Origin: Geobacter sp.
GTDB taxonomy: Bacteria > Desulfobacterota > Desulfuromonadia > Geobacterales > Geobacteraceae
Direction of reading: 5' to 3'
Assembly (NCBI GenBank): GCA_016177775.1
Contig: JACOUQ010000031.1
Coordinates: forward strand, 1 to 64,000
Length of the DNA: 64,000 bases
The position numbers and the translations under genes were made by a program. Position 1 is the first letter of the stretch. Every line of letters starts with the position of its first letter. The notes under the pieces were generated by a model that ran no database searches, was not told the DNA's origin, and saw only the letters and a list, made by a program, of their open reading frames with translations. Of this stretch, positions 7,685-16,466 are shown piece by piece.

Positions 7685-9463
7685 ATGAGTGAAAATGCAG
7701 TAAAGATACTGATCTGTCAAGGGACCGGCGGCATTTCTGCCGGCGCCAAGAAGGTTGAAGCCGAATTCACGCGCATCATCGAGGAGAAAGGTCTGAACGC
7801 CACGGTCGGCAAGCGCTGTGACGTGATCAAGACCGGTTGTCGCGGTCTTTGCGCCAACGATGTTCTCGTGGACATCATCACTCCGGAGCTGGGGCGGGTG
7901 ACCTATGACTTCGTTCTGCCGGAAGAAGTGGCCAAGATCGTTGATGAGCACATCGTCAACCAGACCCCGCTCGAGAAGCGAAAAGCAAAGGATTATTACA
8001 ACAAGTTCGTCGACCAGCAGATGCGGGTCGTCATGTCCGGCTGCGGCCAGATCGATCCGGAAAAGCTTGACGCGTATCTTGAGGAGGATGGCTTCAAGGC
8101 CATCGAGAAGTGTGTCAAGGAGATGAAACCGGCCGATGTCGTCGAAGAGGTTAAGAAATCAGGCCTCCGTGGTCGAGGGGGGGGAGGTTTCCCCACCGGC
8201 ATGAAGTGGTCTTTCTGCGCTGCCTCTCCGGGTGACAAGAAATATCTCATATGTAATGCCGACGAGGGCGACCCGGGCGCATTCATGGATCGTTCCATCC
8301 TCGAGGGTGACCCATACTGCATCATCGAAGGTATGATGATCGCCGCATATGCCATCGGTTGCTACGCCGGTTATGTCTATGTCCGTGCCGAGTACCCGCT
8401 GGCCATCGAGCGCCTCCAGCATGCCATTGACACATGCTACGAAACGGGGTGGCTCGGAAAGAACATCCAGGGCTGGGGTTTCGACTTCGACCTCAGGATA
8501 AAAAAGGGCGCGGGTGCCTTCGTCTGCGGCGAGGAAACCGCTCTCATGGCTTCCATCGAAGGCGAGCGCGGCATGCCGCGTCCCCGTCCTCCTTTCCCGG
8601 CAATCAAGGGCCTCTGGGGGAAACCGACAAACATCAACAACGTTGAGACCTTCGCCAACGTCCGTCATATCATCAATAAGGGGGCGGAGTGGTACGCATC
8701 CCTCGGTACCGAGACAACCAAAGGGACGAAAATCTTTGCGGTTACCGGCAAAGTGAAGCACACCGGTCTTGTTGAGGTTCCGGCTGGCATGTCTGTTCGT
8801 CAGGTCATCTATGATGTCTGCGGCGGCATCCTGAACAACCGCAAGTTCAAGGCGGTTCAGGCCGGCGGCCCGTCCGGCGGCTGTATCCCCGCGGAAGTTC
8901 TGGACACCCCAGTCGACTATGACTCGCTCATCAAGGCTGGCGCCATGATGGGTTCCGGCGGTCTGGTCGTCATGGACGAGACCACCTGTATGGTGGACGT
9001 GGCACGTTTCTTCCTTACCTTTACCAGGATGGAGTCCTGCGGCAAGTGCGTCCCCTGCCGGATTGGCCTTAAGGCCATGCTGGACATCCTTGAGGGGATC
9101 ACCGAAGGAAGAGGGGTTCTGAGCGACATCGAGACTCTTCTGGAAATGGGGACCACCATCAAGAAGGCATCCTTGTGCGGCCTCGGGCAGACGGCCCCGA
9201 ATCCGATTCTCTCAACTATCAAGTACTTCCGCCACGAGTACGAGGCGCACATCAACGAGAAGCGCTGCCCGTCCAACAGCTGCAAGGAGTTGCTGTTGTG
9301 GCAGGTGGTGGACGAGAAGTGCGTCAAGTGCGGTGCCTGTTTCAAGGCATGCCCTGTGGATGCGATCCGTTGGGAGAAGGGACAGATCGCCTACCTGGAC
9401 AAGGAAAAGTGCACCAAGTGCAAATCCTGCTATGACGCCTGCCGCTTCATGGCAATTGAATAG
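7685..9463 (+). CDS. nuoF: NADH-quinone oxidoreductase subunit F, extended form
   Basis: A 592-residue NADH- and FMN-binding subunit, much longer than the roughly 440-residue standard NuoF. Order: an N-terminal thioredoxin-like domain (1-95); the Rossmann-like core with GRGGGGFPTG for NADH and NADEGDPGAF for FMN; the ESCGKCVPCR cluster motif for N3; and a C-terminal double-ferredoxin domain with CVKCGACFKACP and CTKCKSCYDAC. This layout matches NuoF-like subunits of hydrogenases and formate dehydrogenases and is typical of Geobacter-type complex I. In the N-terminal domain the second cysteine of the usual C-x4-C pair is glycine (C11, G16), leaving C45, C52 and C56. Confidence 0.95.
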   Translation: MSENAVKILICQGTGGISAGAKKVEAEFTRIIEEKGLNATVGKRCDVIKTGCRGLCANDVLVDIITPELGRVTYDFVLPEEVAKIVDEHIVNQTPLEKRKAKDYYNKFVDQQMRVVMSGCGQIDPEKLDAYLEEDGFKAIEKCVKEMKPADVVEEVKKSGLRGRGGGGFPTGMKWSFCAASPGDKKYLICNADEGDPGAFMDRSILEGDPYCIIEGMMIAAYAIGCYAGYVYVRAEYPLAIERLQHAIDTCYETGWLGKNIQGWGFDFDLRIKKGAGAFVCGEETALMASIEGERGMPRPRPPFPAIKGLWGKPTNINNVETFANVRHIINKGAEWYASLGTETTKGTKIFAVTGKVKHTGLVEVPAGMSVRQVIYDVCGGILNNRKFKAVQAGGPSGGCIPAEVLDTPVDYDSLIKAGAMMGSGGLVVMDETTCMVDVARFFLTFTRMESCGKCVPCRIGLKAMLDILEGITEGRGVLSDIETLLEMGTTIKKASLCGLGQTAPNPILSTIKYFRHEYEAHINEKRCPSNSCKELLLWQVVDEKCVKCGACFKACPVDAIRWEKGQIAYLDKEKCTKCKSCYDACRFMAIE

Positions 9464-9504
9464 CTGATTGTCAAGCACACATCCGAGGGAGAACAGAGGC
9501 TGAG

Positions 9505-11988
9505 ATGGTAAATCTTACAATTGACGATAAGCAGGTTACGGTACCTAAAAATACCACAATATTTGATGCGGCCAAGGCAGCCGGCATCAGGATCCCGATC
9601 CTTTGCCACGACAAGAAACTCAATCCGTTCGGCGGTTGCCGCATGTGCCTCGTCGAAGTCGAGCAGATGAAGGGCCGCCAGATTCCTGCCTGTACCACTC
9701 CGGTTACCGAGGGGATGATCGTCCGCACCATGACGGACGAGATCGCCAAGGCGCGCAAGCTTGTGCTCGAACTGCTGCTGCTGAAGCACCCTGTTGACTG
9801 TCCAGTTTGCGATGCTGCCGGTGACTGCGACCTGCAGAACCTGACCTACGAATACCAGGTGAATTCCAACCGGTTCACGGACGAGAAGTTCCATCACGCC
9901 ATAGATTACGATAATCCGCTGATCGAGCGTGACATGAATCGCTGCATTCACTGCGGCAAGTGCGCAAGGATCTGTGACGAGATCGTCTCCTTCGGCGCCT
10001 ACACCTTCATCAGCCGCGGTATCGAGGCAAAGATGGGAACCCAGTTCGACGGCCCGCTGAACTGTGAATTCTGCGGTTCCTGCGTTTCGGTCTGCCCTGT
10101 CGGTGCCCTTCTCGCCCGCCCGTTCAAATTCAAGGCCCGCTGGTGGGCAATGGACAAGGTCAAATCGGTTTGCTCATACTGCGGCACCGGTTGTCAGTTG
10201 ACCCTCGGCGTCAAGGACAACAAGGTCCTGACCACCATCTATGACGAGAACCAGGGGTTCCACAACGGCCAGCTCTGCACCCGTGGTCGCTTTGCCTACC
10301 AGTTCGTCAACAGCGACAAGCGTCTGACCACGCCGCTCATGAAGAAAAACGGCGCCCTGGTTGAAGTGACCTGGGATGAAGCGCTGAACGCCGTGCAACA
10401 GCGGCTTGCCTCTGCTAAAACCGCCGGCGACGTTGCGGGTCTTGTTACTCCCCGTCTGACGAACGAGGAACTGTTCGTCTTCAAGAAGCTCTTCAAGGAT
10501 GGGCTGGGCAGCGAGAATTATGATCATTCAGCTGGTTATGCCCACAGTGCCCTCTCCAAGGGTGCAGTCGAGAGCATCGGTGTAGCTGCTTCGTCGGCCG
10601 TCATCGCAGACATTCAGAAGACCGGCCTTCTCCTCGTTGTCAAGTCCGACGCTTACGAAACCCATCCGGTGGTTGGCTTCGAGATCAATCTCGGCGTCAA
10701 GCGCAAGGATGTAGACCTTCGCATCATTTCCGACAAGAAGGGCAAGCTTACCAAGCTTCCCGGCGCCAAAACCTATCTGAACATTCCGGGCACAGAGACC
10801 CTTCTGGTTAATGCCCTGGCAAAGACCCTGGTTGATGAGAACCTGGTGGATGCCGCTGCCGCGTCGATTACCGGCTTCGAGGAATGGAAGAAGAGCCTCG
10901 ACGGCGCCGCTCCCGAGCAGGTTGCGGGCATTTGCGGCCTGACAGCCGATGAGATCAAAACCCTGGCCCGGGATTATGTCAAGGCGGAAAAGGCTCTTCT
11001 TCTCCTGCCGCTGGGGCTAGGCTATCCCGGTCACACGAAGGAATTGGCCCAGGCCCTGTTCAACTTGTCGTTTGCCGCTGGCAAGCATGGCAAGGAAGGG
11101 TGTGGCGTGCTCCTCCTGGCTGAGAAGAATAACAGCCAGGGTGCCGTTGACCTCGGTCTCTATCCGGTTGCCGGCGGAAAAGATGCTGCCGCCATCATCG
11201 ATGGTTGCGCCGCGGGCTCCATAAAAACCCTGTATGTTGCAGGGGAAAACCTGGTTGTTTCCTATCCGAACCGCAAGAAGGTAGAAGCGGCTCTTGATAA
11301 GGTTGATTTCCTGATAGTTCAGGACCTCTTCCTCAGCGAGACGGCGGCACTTGCCGACGTGGTGCTGCCCGCCTGCTCCTTTGCCGAGAAGGAAGGAACC
11401 TTCACCAGCGCAGGCAAGGCCGTCCAGAAGGTGAATCGCGCCATCAAGCCGGTTGGCCAGGCGAAGAGCGATTTCGAGATATTCAATACACTTTATGTCA
11501 ACCTTTCGGGCAAACCGGCCGTTGCGGATCCCAAGGCCGCATTCGCAGAGATCACTGCCTCTGTCCCGGCCTATGCCGGGCTGACATACGAAACTCTCGG
11601 TGATGCCGGAGTGGTCGTCGTTCCGGCCATGACGCCGAAATTCGCGGTGGCACCTGGTGCAGCCCCAACCGCGGAAGTAGGTAAAATGGCACTCGTGACA
11701 GGTAGCGCGCTCTATCACTGCGGCACCATGTCCCTTTATGGTGAAGGCCCGATGCACGTCTGCCCCGCCGGCTACGTGGAAATCGGCAGAGAGGATGCAA
11801 AGCGCCTTACAGTTCAGGATGATGACCTCGTTACCGTGACTTCCGCTGCCGGTGCCGTCAAGCTGAAGGTCAAGGTAGGCTCCAGAATGCCCGAAGGGGT
11901 GGTTTTCGCCCCGTATCACTTTGCTGATCAGTCGGTTAACTCGATTGCCAGCGGTGAAAGTGTCACCTGGGTCACCATAAGCAAGTAA
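9505..11988 (+). CDS. nuoG: NADH-quinone oxidoreductase subunit G
   Basis: An 827-residue iron-sulfur subunit. Order: [2Fe-2S] ferredoxin (C34, C45, C48, C63); His-Cys cluster motif (H95, C99, C102, C108); two complete C-x2-C-x2-C-x3-C motifs (147-157 and 187-197); a further [4Fe-4S] set (C223, C226, C230, C258) that matches the N7 position; then a molybdopterin-oxidoreductase-like domain that carries no cofactor in complex I. Classical NuoG keeps only the last cysteine of the second ferredoxin motif, so one more cluster is likely here. It lies directly downstream of nuoF. Confidence 0.95.
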   Translation: MVNLTIDDKQVTVPKNTTIFDAAKAAGIRIPILCHDKKLNPFGGCRMCLVEVEQMKGRQIPACTTPVTEGMIVRTMTDEIAKARKLVLELLLLKHPVDCPVCDAAGDCDLQNLTYEYQVNSNRFTDEKFHHAIDYDNPLIERDMNRCIHCGKCARICDEIVSFGAYTFISRGIEAKMGTQFDGPLNCEFCGSCVSVCPVGALLARPFKFKARWWAMDKVKSVCSYCGTGCQLTLGVKDNKVLTTIYDENQGFHNGQLCTRGRFAYQFVNSDKRLTTPLMKKNGALVEVTWDEALNAVQQRLASAKTAGDVAGLVTPRLTNEELFVFKKLFKDGLGSENYDHSAGYAHSALSKGAVESIGVAASSAVIADIQKTGLLLVVKSDAYETHPVVGFEINLGVKRKDVDLRIISDKKGKLTKLPGAKTYLNIPGTETLLVNALAKTLVDENLVDAAAASITGFEEWKKSLDGAAPEQVAGICGLTADEIKTLARDYVKAEKALLLLPLGLGYPGHTKELAQALFNLSFAAGKHGKEGCGVLLLAEKNNSQGAVDLGLYPVAGGKDAAAIIDGCAAGSIKTLYVAGENLVVSYPNRKKVEAALDKVDFLIVQDLFLSETAALADVVLPACSFAEKEGTFTSAGKAVQKVNRAIKPVGQAKSDFEIFNTLYVNLSGKPAVADPKAAFAEITASVPAYAGLTYETLGDAGVVVVPAMTPKFAVAPGAAPTAEVGKMALVTGSALYHCGTMSLYGEGPMHVCPAGYVEIGREDAKRLTVQDDDLVTVTSAAGAVKLKVKVGSRMPEGVVFAPYHFADQSVNSIASGESVTWVTISK

Positions 11989-12037
11989 GCTAAGTGCTAA
12001 TTTTGCAATAATTCTTTAAAAAGGGGTCGAAAAGCGA

Positions 12038-13093
12038 ATGGACACCACTATTCTTGGCCTGCCACTGATCTACTACGCCGCCATGATTCTGAAGGTACTG
12101 GTTGTATTCGTCTTCGTGCTGCTGACGGTAGCATATGCAACCTACGCTGAACGTAAGATCATTGGCCACATGCAGGTCCGCCTCGGTCCAATGCGGACCG
12201 GCTGGCACGGTCTGCTCCAGCCGATTGCGGACGGCGTGAAGCTCTTCTTCAAGGAGGAGATCGTCCCGGCCCAGGCGAGCAAATTCACGTTCCTGATCGC
12301 GCCGCTCATTGCGCTGATCCCTGCGTTCATCTCGTTTGCCGTTATACCCTTCGGCGACACGGTCGAGCTTTTCGGCTACAAGATCCCGTTGCAGATTGCT
12401 TCGGTCTATGATACCCAAGCCGGCAGGGTGCTCGATCTGAATGTCGGGGTTCTGTATATCCTTGCCATGGCTTCACTCGGTGTATACGGGATCGTGCTGG
12501 CAGGCTGGTCGTCCAACAACAAGTACTCGTTGCTCGGCGGGCTTCGCTCCTCAGCGCAGATGATCTCCTACGAGCTGGCTGCCGGTTTGGCGATCGTCTC
12601 GGTCTTCATGCTCTCCGAGTCACTTTCCTTGCAGAAGATCGTGGCCGACCAGTCCAATTTCTTCAGCTGGTCGGGTACGTGGTACGCCTTCAAGCAGCCC
12701 CTTGCATTCATCCTCTTCTTCATCTGCTCTCTGGCCGAGATAAACCGAACTCCCTTCGACCTTCCAGAGGCCGAATCGGAGCTGGTATCAGGTTTCTGCA
12801 CCGAGTACTCCAGCATGAAGTATGCAATGTTCTTCATGGCCGAGTATGCCAACATGGTTACGGTATGTGCTGTTACTGTGACACTGTTTCTCGGTGGCTG
12901 GCACGGTCCGCTTCATCCTGTTCTCAACTTCATTGTAAAGGTCTACTTCCTGATTTTTGTCTGCATGTGGATTCGGGCCACTTACCCGCGCTACCGTTAT
13001 GACCAGCTCATGCGCCTCGGCTGGAAGGTGTTCCTGCCGCTAACGCTTTTGAACATCGTGGTTACCGGAATTGTGATAGCTGCATTTTCTTAA
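12038..13093 (+). CDS. nuoH: NADH-quinone oxidoreductase subunit H
   Basis: A 351-residue inner-membrane subunit (ND1) with about eight helices, which forms the entrance of the quinone chamber and the first part of the proton path. Visible signatures are AERKIIGHMQVRLGP after the first helix, the GWSSNNKYSLLGGLRS loop and EINRTPFDLPEAESELV, rich in the conserved acidic residues of the E-channel. AAGGGG stands ahead of the ATG. Confidence 0.97.
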   Translation: MDTTILGLPLIYYAAMILKVLVVFVFVLLTVAYATYAERKIIGHMQVRLGPMRTGWHGLLQPIADGVKLFFKEEIVPAQASKFTFLIAPLIALIPAFISFAVIPFGDTVELFGYKIPLQIASVYDTQAGRVLDLNVGVLYILAMASLGVYGIVLAGWSSNNKYSLLGGLRSSAQMISYELAAGLAIVSVFMLSESLSLQKIVADQSNFFSWSGTWYAFKQPLAFILFFICSLAEINRTPFDLPEAESELVSGFCTEYSSMKYAMFFMAEYANMVTVCAVTVTLFLGGWHGPLHPVLNFIVKVYFLIFVCMWIRATYPRYRYDQLMRLGWKVFLPLTLLNIVVTGIVIAAFS

Positions 13094-13115
13094 ACACACG
13101 GACGAGGTATAAACA

Positions 13116-13511
13116 ATGATTAAGCCATTACTTCAGGGTCTGAAAATAACGCTGACCCATCTTTTCAAAAAACCTGTCACATTGCAGTATCCGACTGAGC
13201 GTCCGCAGATTGAGGCGCGGTTCCGGGGATTGCACGCCCTCAAGGTGGCGCACAGTAGCGCCAAGTGTGTGGCCTGTTACCTCTGTCCCACAGTTTGCCC
13301 GGCCAAGTGCATAACCGTGGAGGCCGGCGAAGATGCCCAGCATAACAAATATGCTGAAAAATACGAGATCGACATGCTGCGCTGCATTTTCTGCGGATAT
13401 TGCGTTGAGGCGTGCCCGGTTGACGCATTGAAGATGACTGGTGAGTTCGAGCTTGCCAACTATAAGCGTTCCGATTTCGTCTTTACCAAAGAAAGACTTC
13501 TCGAAAAGTAA
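13116..13511 (+). CDS. nuoI: NADH-quinone oxidoreductase subunit I
   Basis: A 131-residue (TYKY) protein with two [4Fe-4S] clusters, N6a and N6b, that pass electrons from NuoG toward NuoB. The ligand sets are C51-C54-C57-C61 and C90-C93-C96-C100, each with C-x2-C-x2-C-x3-C spacing followed by proline. It is shorter than many NuoI proteins because the C-terminal tail ends soon after the second motif. ACGAGG precedes the ATG. Confidence 0.96.
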   Translation: MIKPLLQGLKITLTHLFKKPVTLQYPTERPQIEARFRGLHALKVAHSSAKCVACYLCPTVCPAKCITVEAGEDAQHNKYAEKYEIDMLRCIFCGYCVEACPVDALKMTGEFELANYKRSDFVFTKERLLEK

Positions 13512-13529
13512 ATCGATAAAGGAGCAGCA

Positions 13530-14039
13530 ATGGATATCCAGACCTTATTCTTTGCCGTCGTGGCAGCGGTGGCAATCCTGTCGGGCATACTGGTAATAAC
13601 ATGCAGAAACCCGATCAACAGTGCCCTGTCACTGGTAATGACCTTCTTCTGTCTGGCGACTTTCTATGTCATGCTGGACGCTCCGTTCATGGCCGCCATT
13701 CAGGTGATCGTCTATGCAGGTGCGATCATGGTTCTGATCATCTTCGTCATCATGCTGCTCAACGTCAGGGTTGAGTCGGGCAAGAAATACACCCATGGTG
13801 TTCTCATCGGCTCAATCATGGCGGTGCTGCTCCTTTTCGAGGCCTTCTATTTCCTGAACAGAAGCTCGCTGACTGGCGCCAGGGGGATGATTGACGCAAA
13901 CGTGGTGCAGAACGTCGGTCATGTGGAGCTAATCGGCCGTGCCATGTACACCGATTTCCTCCTGCCGTTCGAGATCACCTCGATCCTGTTGCTGGTTGCC
14001 ATTATCGGCGCGGTTATCCTTGCCAAGAAAAAAATATAA
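13530..14039 (+). CDS. nuoJ: NADH-quinone oxidoreductase subunit J
   Basis: A 169-residue membrane subunit (ND6) with five predicted helices. The conserved third helix AIQVIVYAGAIMVLIIFVIM includes the YAGAI motif that forms a flexible pi-bulge in studied complexes. AAGGAG lies 5 bases before the ATG. It is followed closely by nuoK, the usual order. Confidence 0.95.
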   Translation: MDIQTLFFAVVAAVAILSGILVITCRNPINSALSLVMTFFCLATFYVMLDAPFMAAIQVIVYAGAIMVLIIFVIMLLNVRVESGKKYTHGVLIGSIMAVLLLFEAFYFLNRSSLTGARGMIDANVVQNVGHVELIGRAMYTDFLLPFEITSILLLVAIIGAVILAKKKI

Positions 14040-14057
14040 CGACTCGGGGTATTGATC

Positions 14058-14360
14058 ATGCTTACGCATCACAGCTATCTGATTCTCAGCGCGATACTCT
14101 TCTCCCTCGGGGCACTGGGTGTTCTGATCCGGCGCAATGCCATCATCATCTTCATGTGTATCGAGATGATGCTGAACTCCGTGAACCTGGCATTTGTGTC
14201 GCTCTCCAAATATCTCGGCAACATCGACGGGCAGATATTCGTCTTCTTTATCATGACCGTCGCTGCTGCGGAAGCCGCAGTCGGACTCGCGCTCATGATC
14301 GCCTTCTACAACAACCGGGAGTCGGTTGAGGTCGAAGACCTCAATGTCATGAAGTGGTAA
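14058..14360 (+). CDS. nuoK: NADH-quinone oxidoreductase subunit K
   Basis: A 100-residue membrane subunit (ND4L) with three helices. Helix 2 carries the conserved glutamate in [13 protein letters not shown] and helix 3 the second one in [11 protein letters not shown]; both lie on the proton path. The ORF can start at a TTG two codons earlier, but the ATG at 14058 has GGGG at better spacing and gives exactly the usual family length. Confidence 0.95.
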   Translation: MLTHHSYLILSAILFSLGALGVLIRRNAIIIFMCIEMMLNSVNLAFVSLSKYLGNIDGQIFVFFIMTVAAAEAAVGLALMIAFYNNRESVEVEDLNVMKW

Positions 14361-14410
14361 GACGATAAACGATTCATTAAAATTGCAATCTCGATATAAA
14401 GGAGTCCGGA

Positions 14411-16420
14411 ATGCTTGAGTACGTTGGGTTAATTCCACTATTCCCATTCATAGGGTTCGTGATCAACGGCCTGCTGGGGAAAAAGATCAAGAACGAGAAG
14501 GTAGTCGGTGGCCTTGGGGCACTGATGGTCTTCTGTTCCTTCCTCGTATCAAGCGGGATACTTCTTCAGCTCATAGGCAGACCTGCCGAGGAGCGTATTT
14601 TCGAGAAGGTCATCTTCACCTGGATACAGTCCGGACAGTTCAAGGCAGATGCCGGTTTTCTGGTTGATCCCCTCTCGGCGCTGATGATCATGGTGGTAAC
14701 CGGCGTTGGTTTCCTCATTCACGTTTACTCCATAGGCTATATGCACGGTGAGGAGGGGTTCTATCGTTACTTTGCCTATCTCAACCTTTTCACCTGCTCC
14801 ATGCTTCTGCTGGTACTCGGCAACAACATGCTCCTCATGTTCGTAGGCTGGGAAGGGGTCGGTCTTTGCTCCTACCTCCTCATCGGTTACTACTTCCATA
14901 AGAAATCAGCCGGGGATGCGGGTAAAAAGGCGTTCGTCATGAACCGTGTCGGCGATTTCGGCTTCCTGCTCGGCATTTTCACCCTCTTCTGGTACATGGG
15001 ACAAACCCACAACGTCTGGACCGTCAATTTCCGTGAGATTGCGGCCAATGCCCATCTGCTTCCGGTCGGCGGCGTGGTGACCCTTATTGCACTTTTTTTC
15101 TTCATCGGAGCAACCGGCAAGTCGGCGCAAATCCCGCTTTATACCTGGCTGCCTGATGCCATGGAAGGTCCGACTCCTGTTTCTGCTCTCATCCACGCCG
15201 CCACCATGGTTACCGCCGGTGTTTATATGATCGGCAGGCTCAATTTCATATATATCCGTTCCCACGAGGCCATGCTGGTGGTCGCTATAGTCGGCGCTGC
15301 AACCGCCATTTTCGCCGCGACAATCGGTACGGCACAGAACGATATCAAGCGCGTTCTTGCATATTCAACGGTGTCGCAGCTTGGCTTCATGTTCCTGGCC
15401 ATGGGTGTTGGTGCCTTCACTGCCGGCGTGTTCCACCTTATGACCCATGCCTTCTTCAAGGCCTGTCTGTTCCTCGGTTCCGGTTCGGTCATCCATTCCA
15501 TGCATCATGCCCTACATCATGCACACTCCCATGACGACCCGCAGGATATGCGGAACATGGGTGGCCTTCGGAAGGCGATGCCGATCACGTATCTCACCTT
15601 CCTGGTATCGACCATTGCCATTGCCGGTATCCCTGGTTTCTCCGGCTTCTTCTCCAAGGATGAGATCCTCTGGCAGGCGTTCTCCAACCCCTTCCACGGT
15701 GGTCTCAACATCATACTGTGGGGAACCGGTGCTGTTGCCGCCTGTTTCACCGCCTTCTATATGTTCCGTCTCGTCTTCATGACATTCTTCGGTGAGTGCC
15801 GTATTACTGCGAAGGCAAAGGATCACCTTCACGAGTCTCCGCTGGTCATTACATTCCCACTCATGGTGCTTGGCCTCCTTGCAGTAGTCGGCGGCTATAT
15901 CGGCCTGCCGAAGCTGATCGGCGACATGTTTGGTGGCATCCCCAACTACTTCGAGCAGTGGCTGGAGCCGATATTTGCCGGTTCTCATGAGTTTACATTG
16001 CAGCAGCTTGCCCATGCGGAGGTTCACCATAGCCATGCGCTGGAGTGGGGGCTCATGGGCGCTTCCGTGGTCATAGCCATTGTCGGCATCTCGGTAGCCT
16101 ATACCCTGTACATTGCCTCCCCTCAGATTCCGAAGAAGTTCACCGACGCCTTCCCGGCGCTGCATAGGGCGGTATACAACAAGTGGTATATCGATGAGAT
16201 CTATGACTTTCTGTTTGTCAACCCCTGCAAGGCATTGGGCAATTTCTGCTGGAAAGGGTTTGACGTGCTGGTTGTGGATGGCGCCGTCAACGGTGTGGCA
16301 TCGATCGTTCGCGGCTTCAGCTCGGTAATCAAGAACCTTCAGACAGGCTACGTGCATAATTACGCCCTCTCCATCGTGCTGGGGGTCGTGACGATCATTG
16401 CCGTCTACGTCATCCGTTAA
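14411..16420 (+). CDS. nuoL: NADH-quinone oxidoreductase subunit L
   Basis: A 669-residue distal membrane subunit (ND5), one of three antiporter-like proton pumps. The proton-antiporter core includes WEGVGLCSYLLIGYY, the TWLPDAMEGPTPVSALIHA motif and a lysine in the discontinuous helix. The last part contains the long lateral helix and a final membrane anchor near the C terminus (LSIVLGVVTIIAVYVI). A histidine-rich segment, HHALHHAHSHDDP, lies on a loop near residue 360. AAGGAG precedes the ATG. Confidence 0.96.
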   Translation: MLEYVGLIPLFPFIGFVINGLLGKKIKNEKVVGGLGALMVFCSFLVSSGILLQLIGRPAEERIFEKVIFTWIQSGQFKADAGFLVDPLSALMIMVVTGVGFLIHVYSIGYMHGEEGFYRYFAYLNLFTCSMLLLVLGNNMLLMFVGWEGVGLCSYLLIGYYFHKKSAGDAGKKAFVMNRVGDFGFLLGIFTLFWYMGQTHNVWTVNFREIAANAHLLPVGGVVTLIALFFFIGATGKSAQIPLYTWLPDAMEGPTPVSALIHAATMVTAGVYMIGRLNFIYIRSHEAMLVVAIVGAATAIFAATIGTAQNDIKRVLAYSTVSQLGFMFLAMGVGAFTAGVFHLMTHAFFKACLFLGSGSVIHSMHHALHHAHSHDDPQDMRNMGGLRKAMPITYLTFLVSTIAIAGIPGFSGFFSKDEILWQAFSNPFHGGLNIILWGTGAVAACFTAFYMFRLVFMTFFGECRITAKAKDHLHESPLVITFPLMVLGLLAVVGGYIGLPKLIGDMFGGIPNYFEQWLEPIFAGSHEFTLQQLAHAEVHHSHALEWGLMGASVVIAIVGISVAYTLYIASPQIPKKFTDAFPALHRAVYNKWYIDEIYDFLFVNPCKALGNFCWKGFDVLVVDGAVNGVASIVRGFSSVIKNLQTGYVHNYALSIVLGVVTIIAVYVIR

Positions 16421-16466
16421 GATTGGTACCCAAGGTTATTCCATACAGTTCAAAGGAGCAGATTAA

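Noticed and set aside
16020..16060. Histidine-rich stretches in nuoL as a metal-binding insertion
   Set aside because: The HHALHHAHSHDD type loops lie in variable regions of NuoL and do not disturb the channel motifs; there is no sign of an inserted domain.
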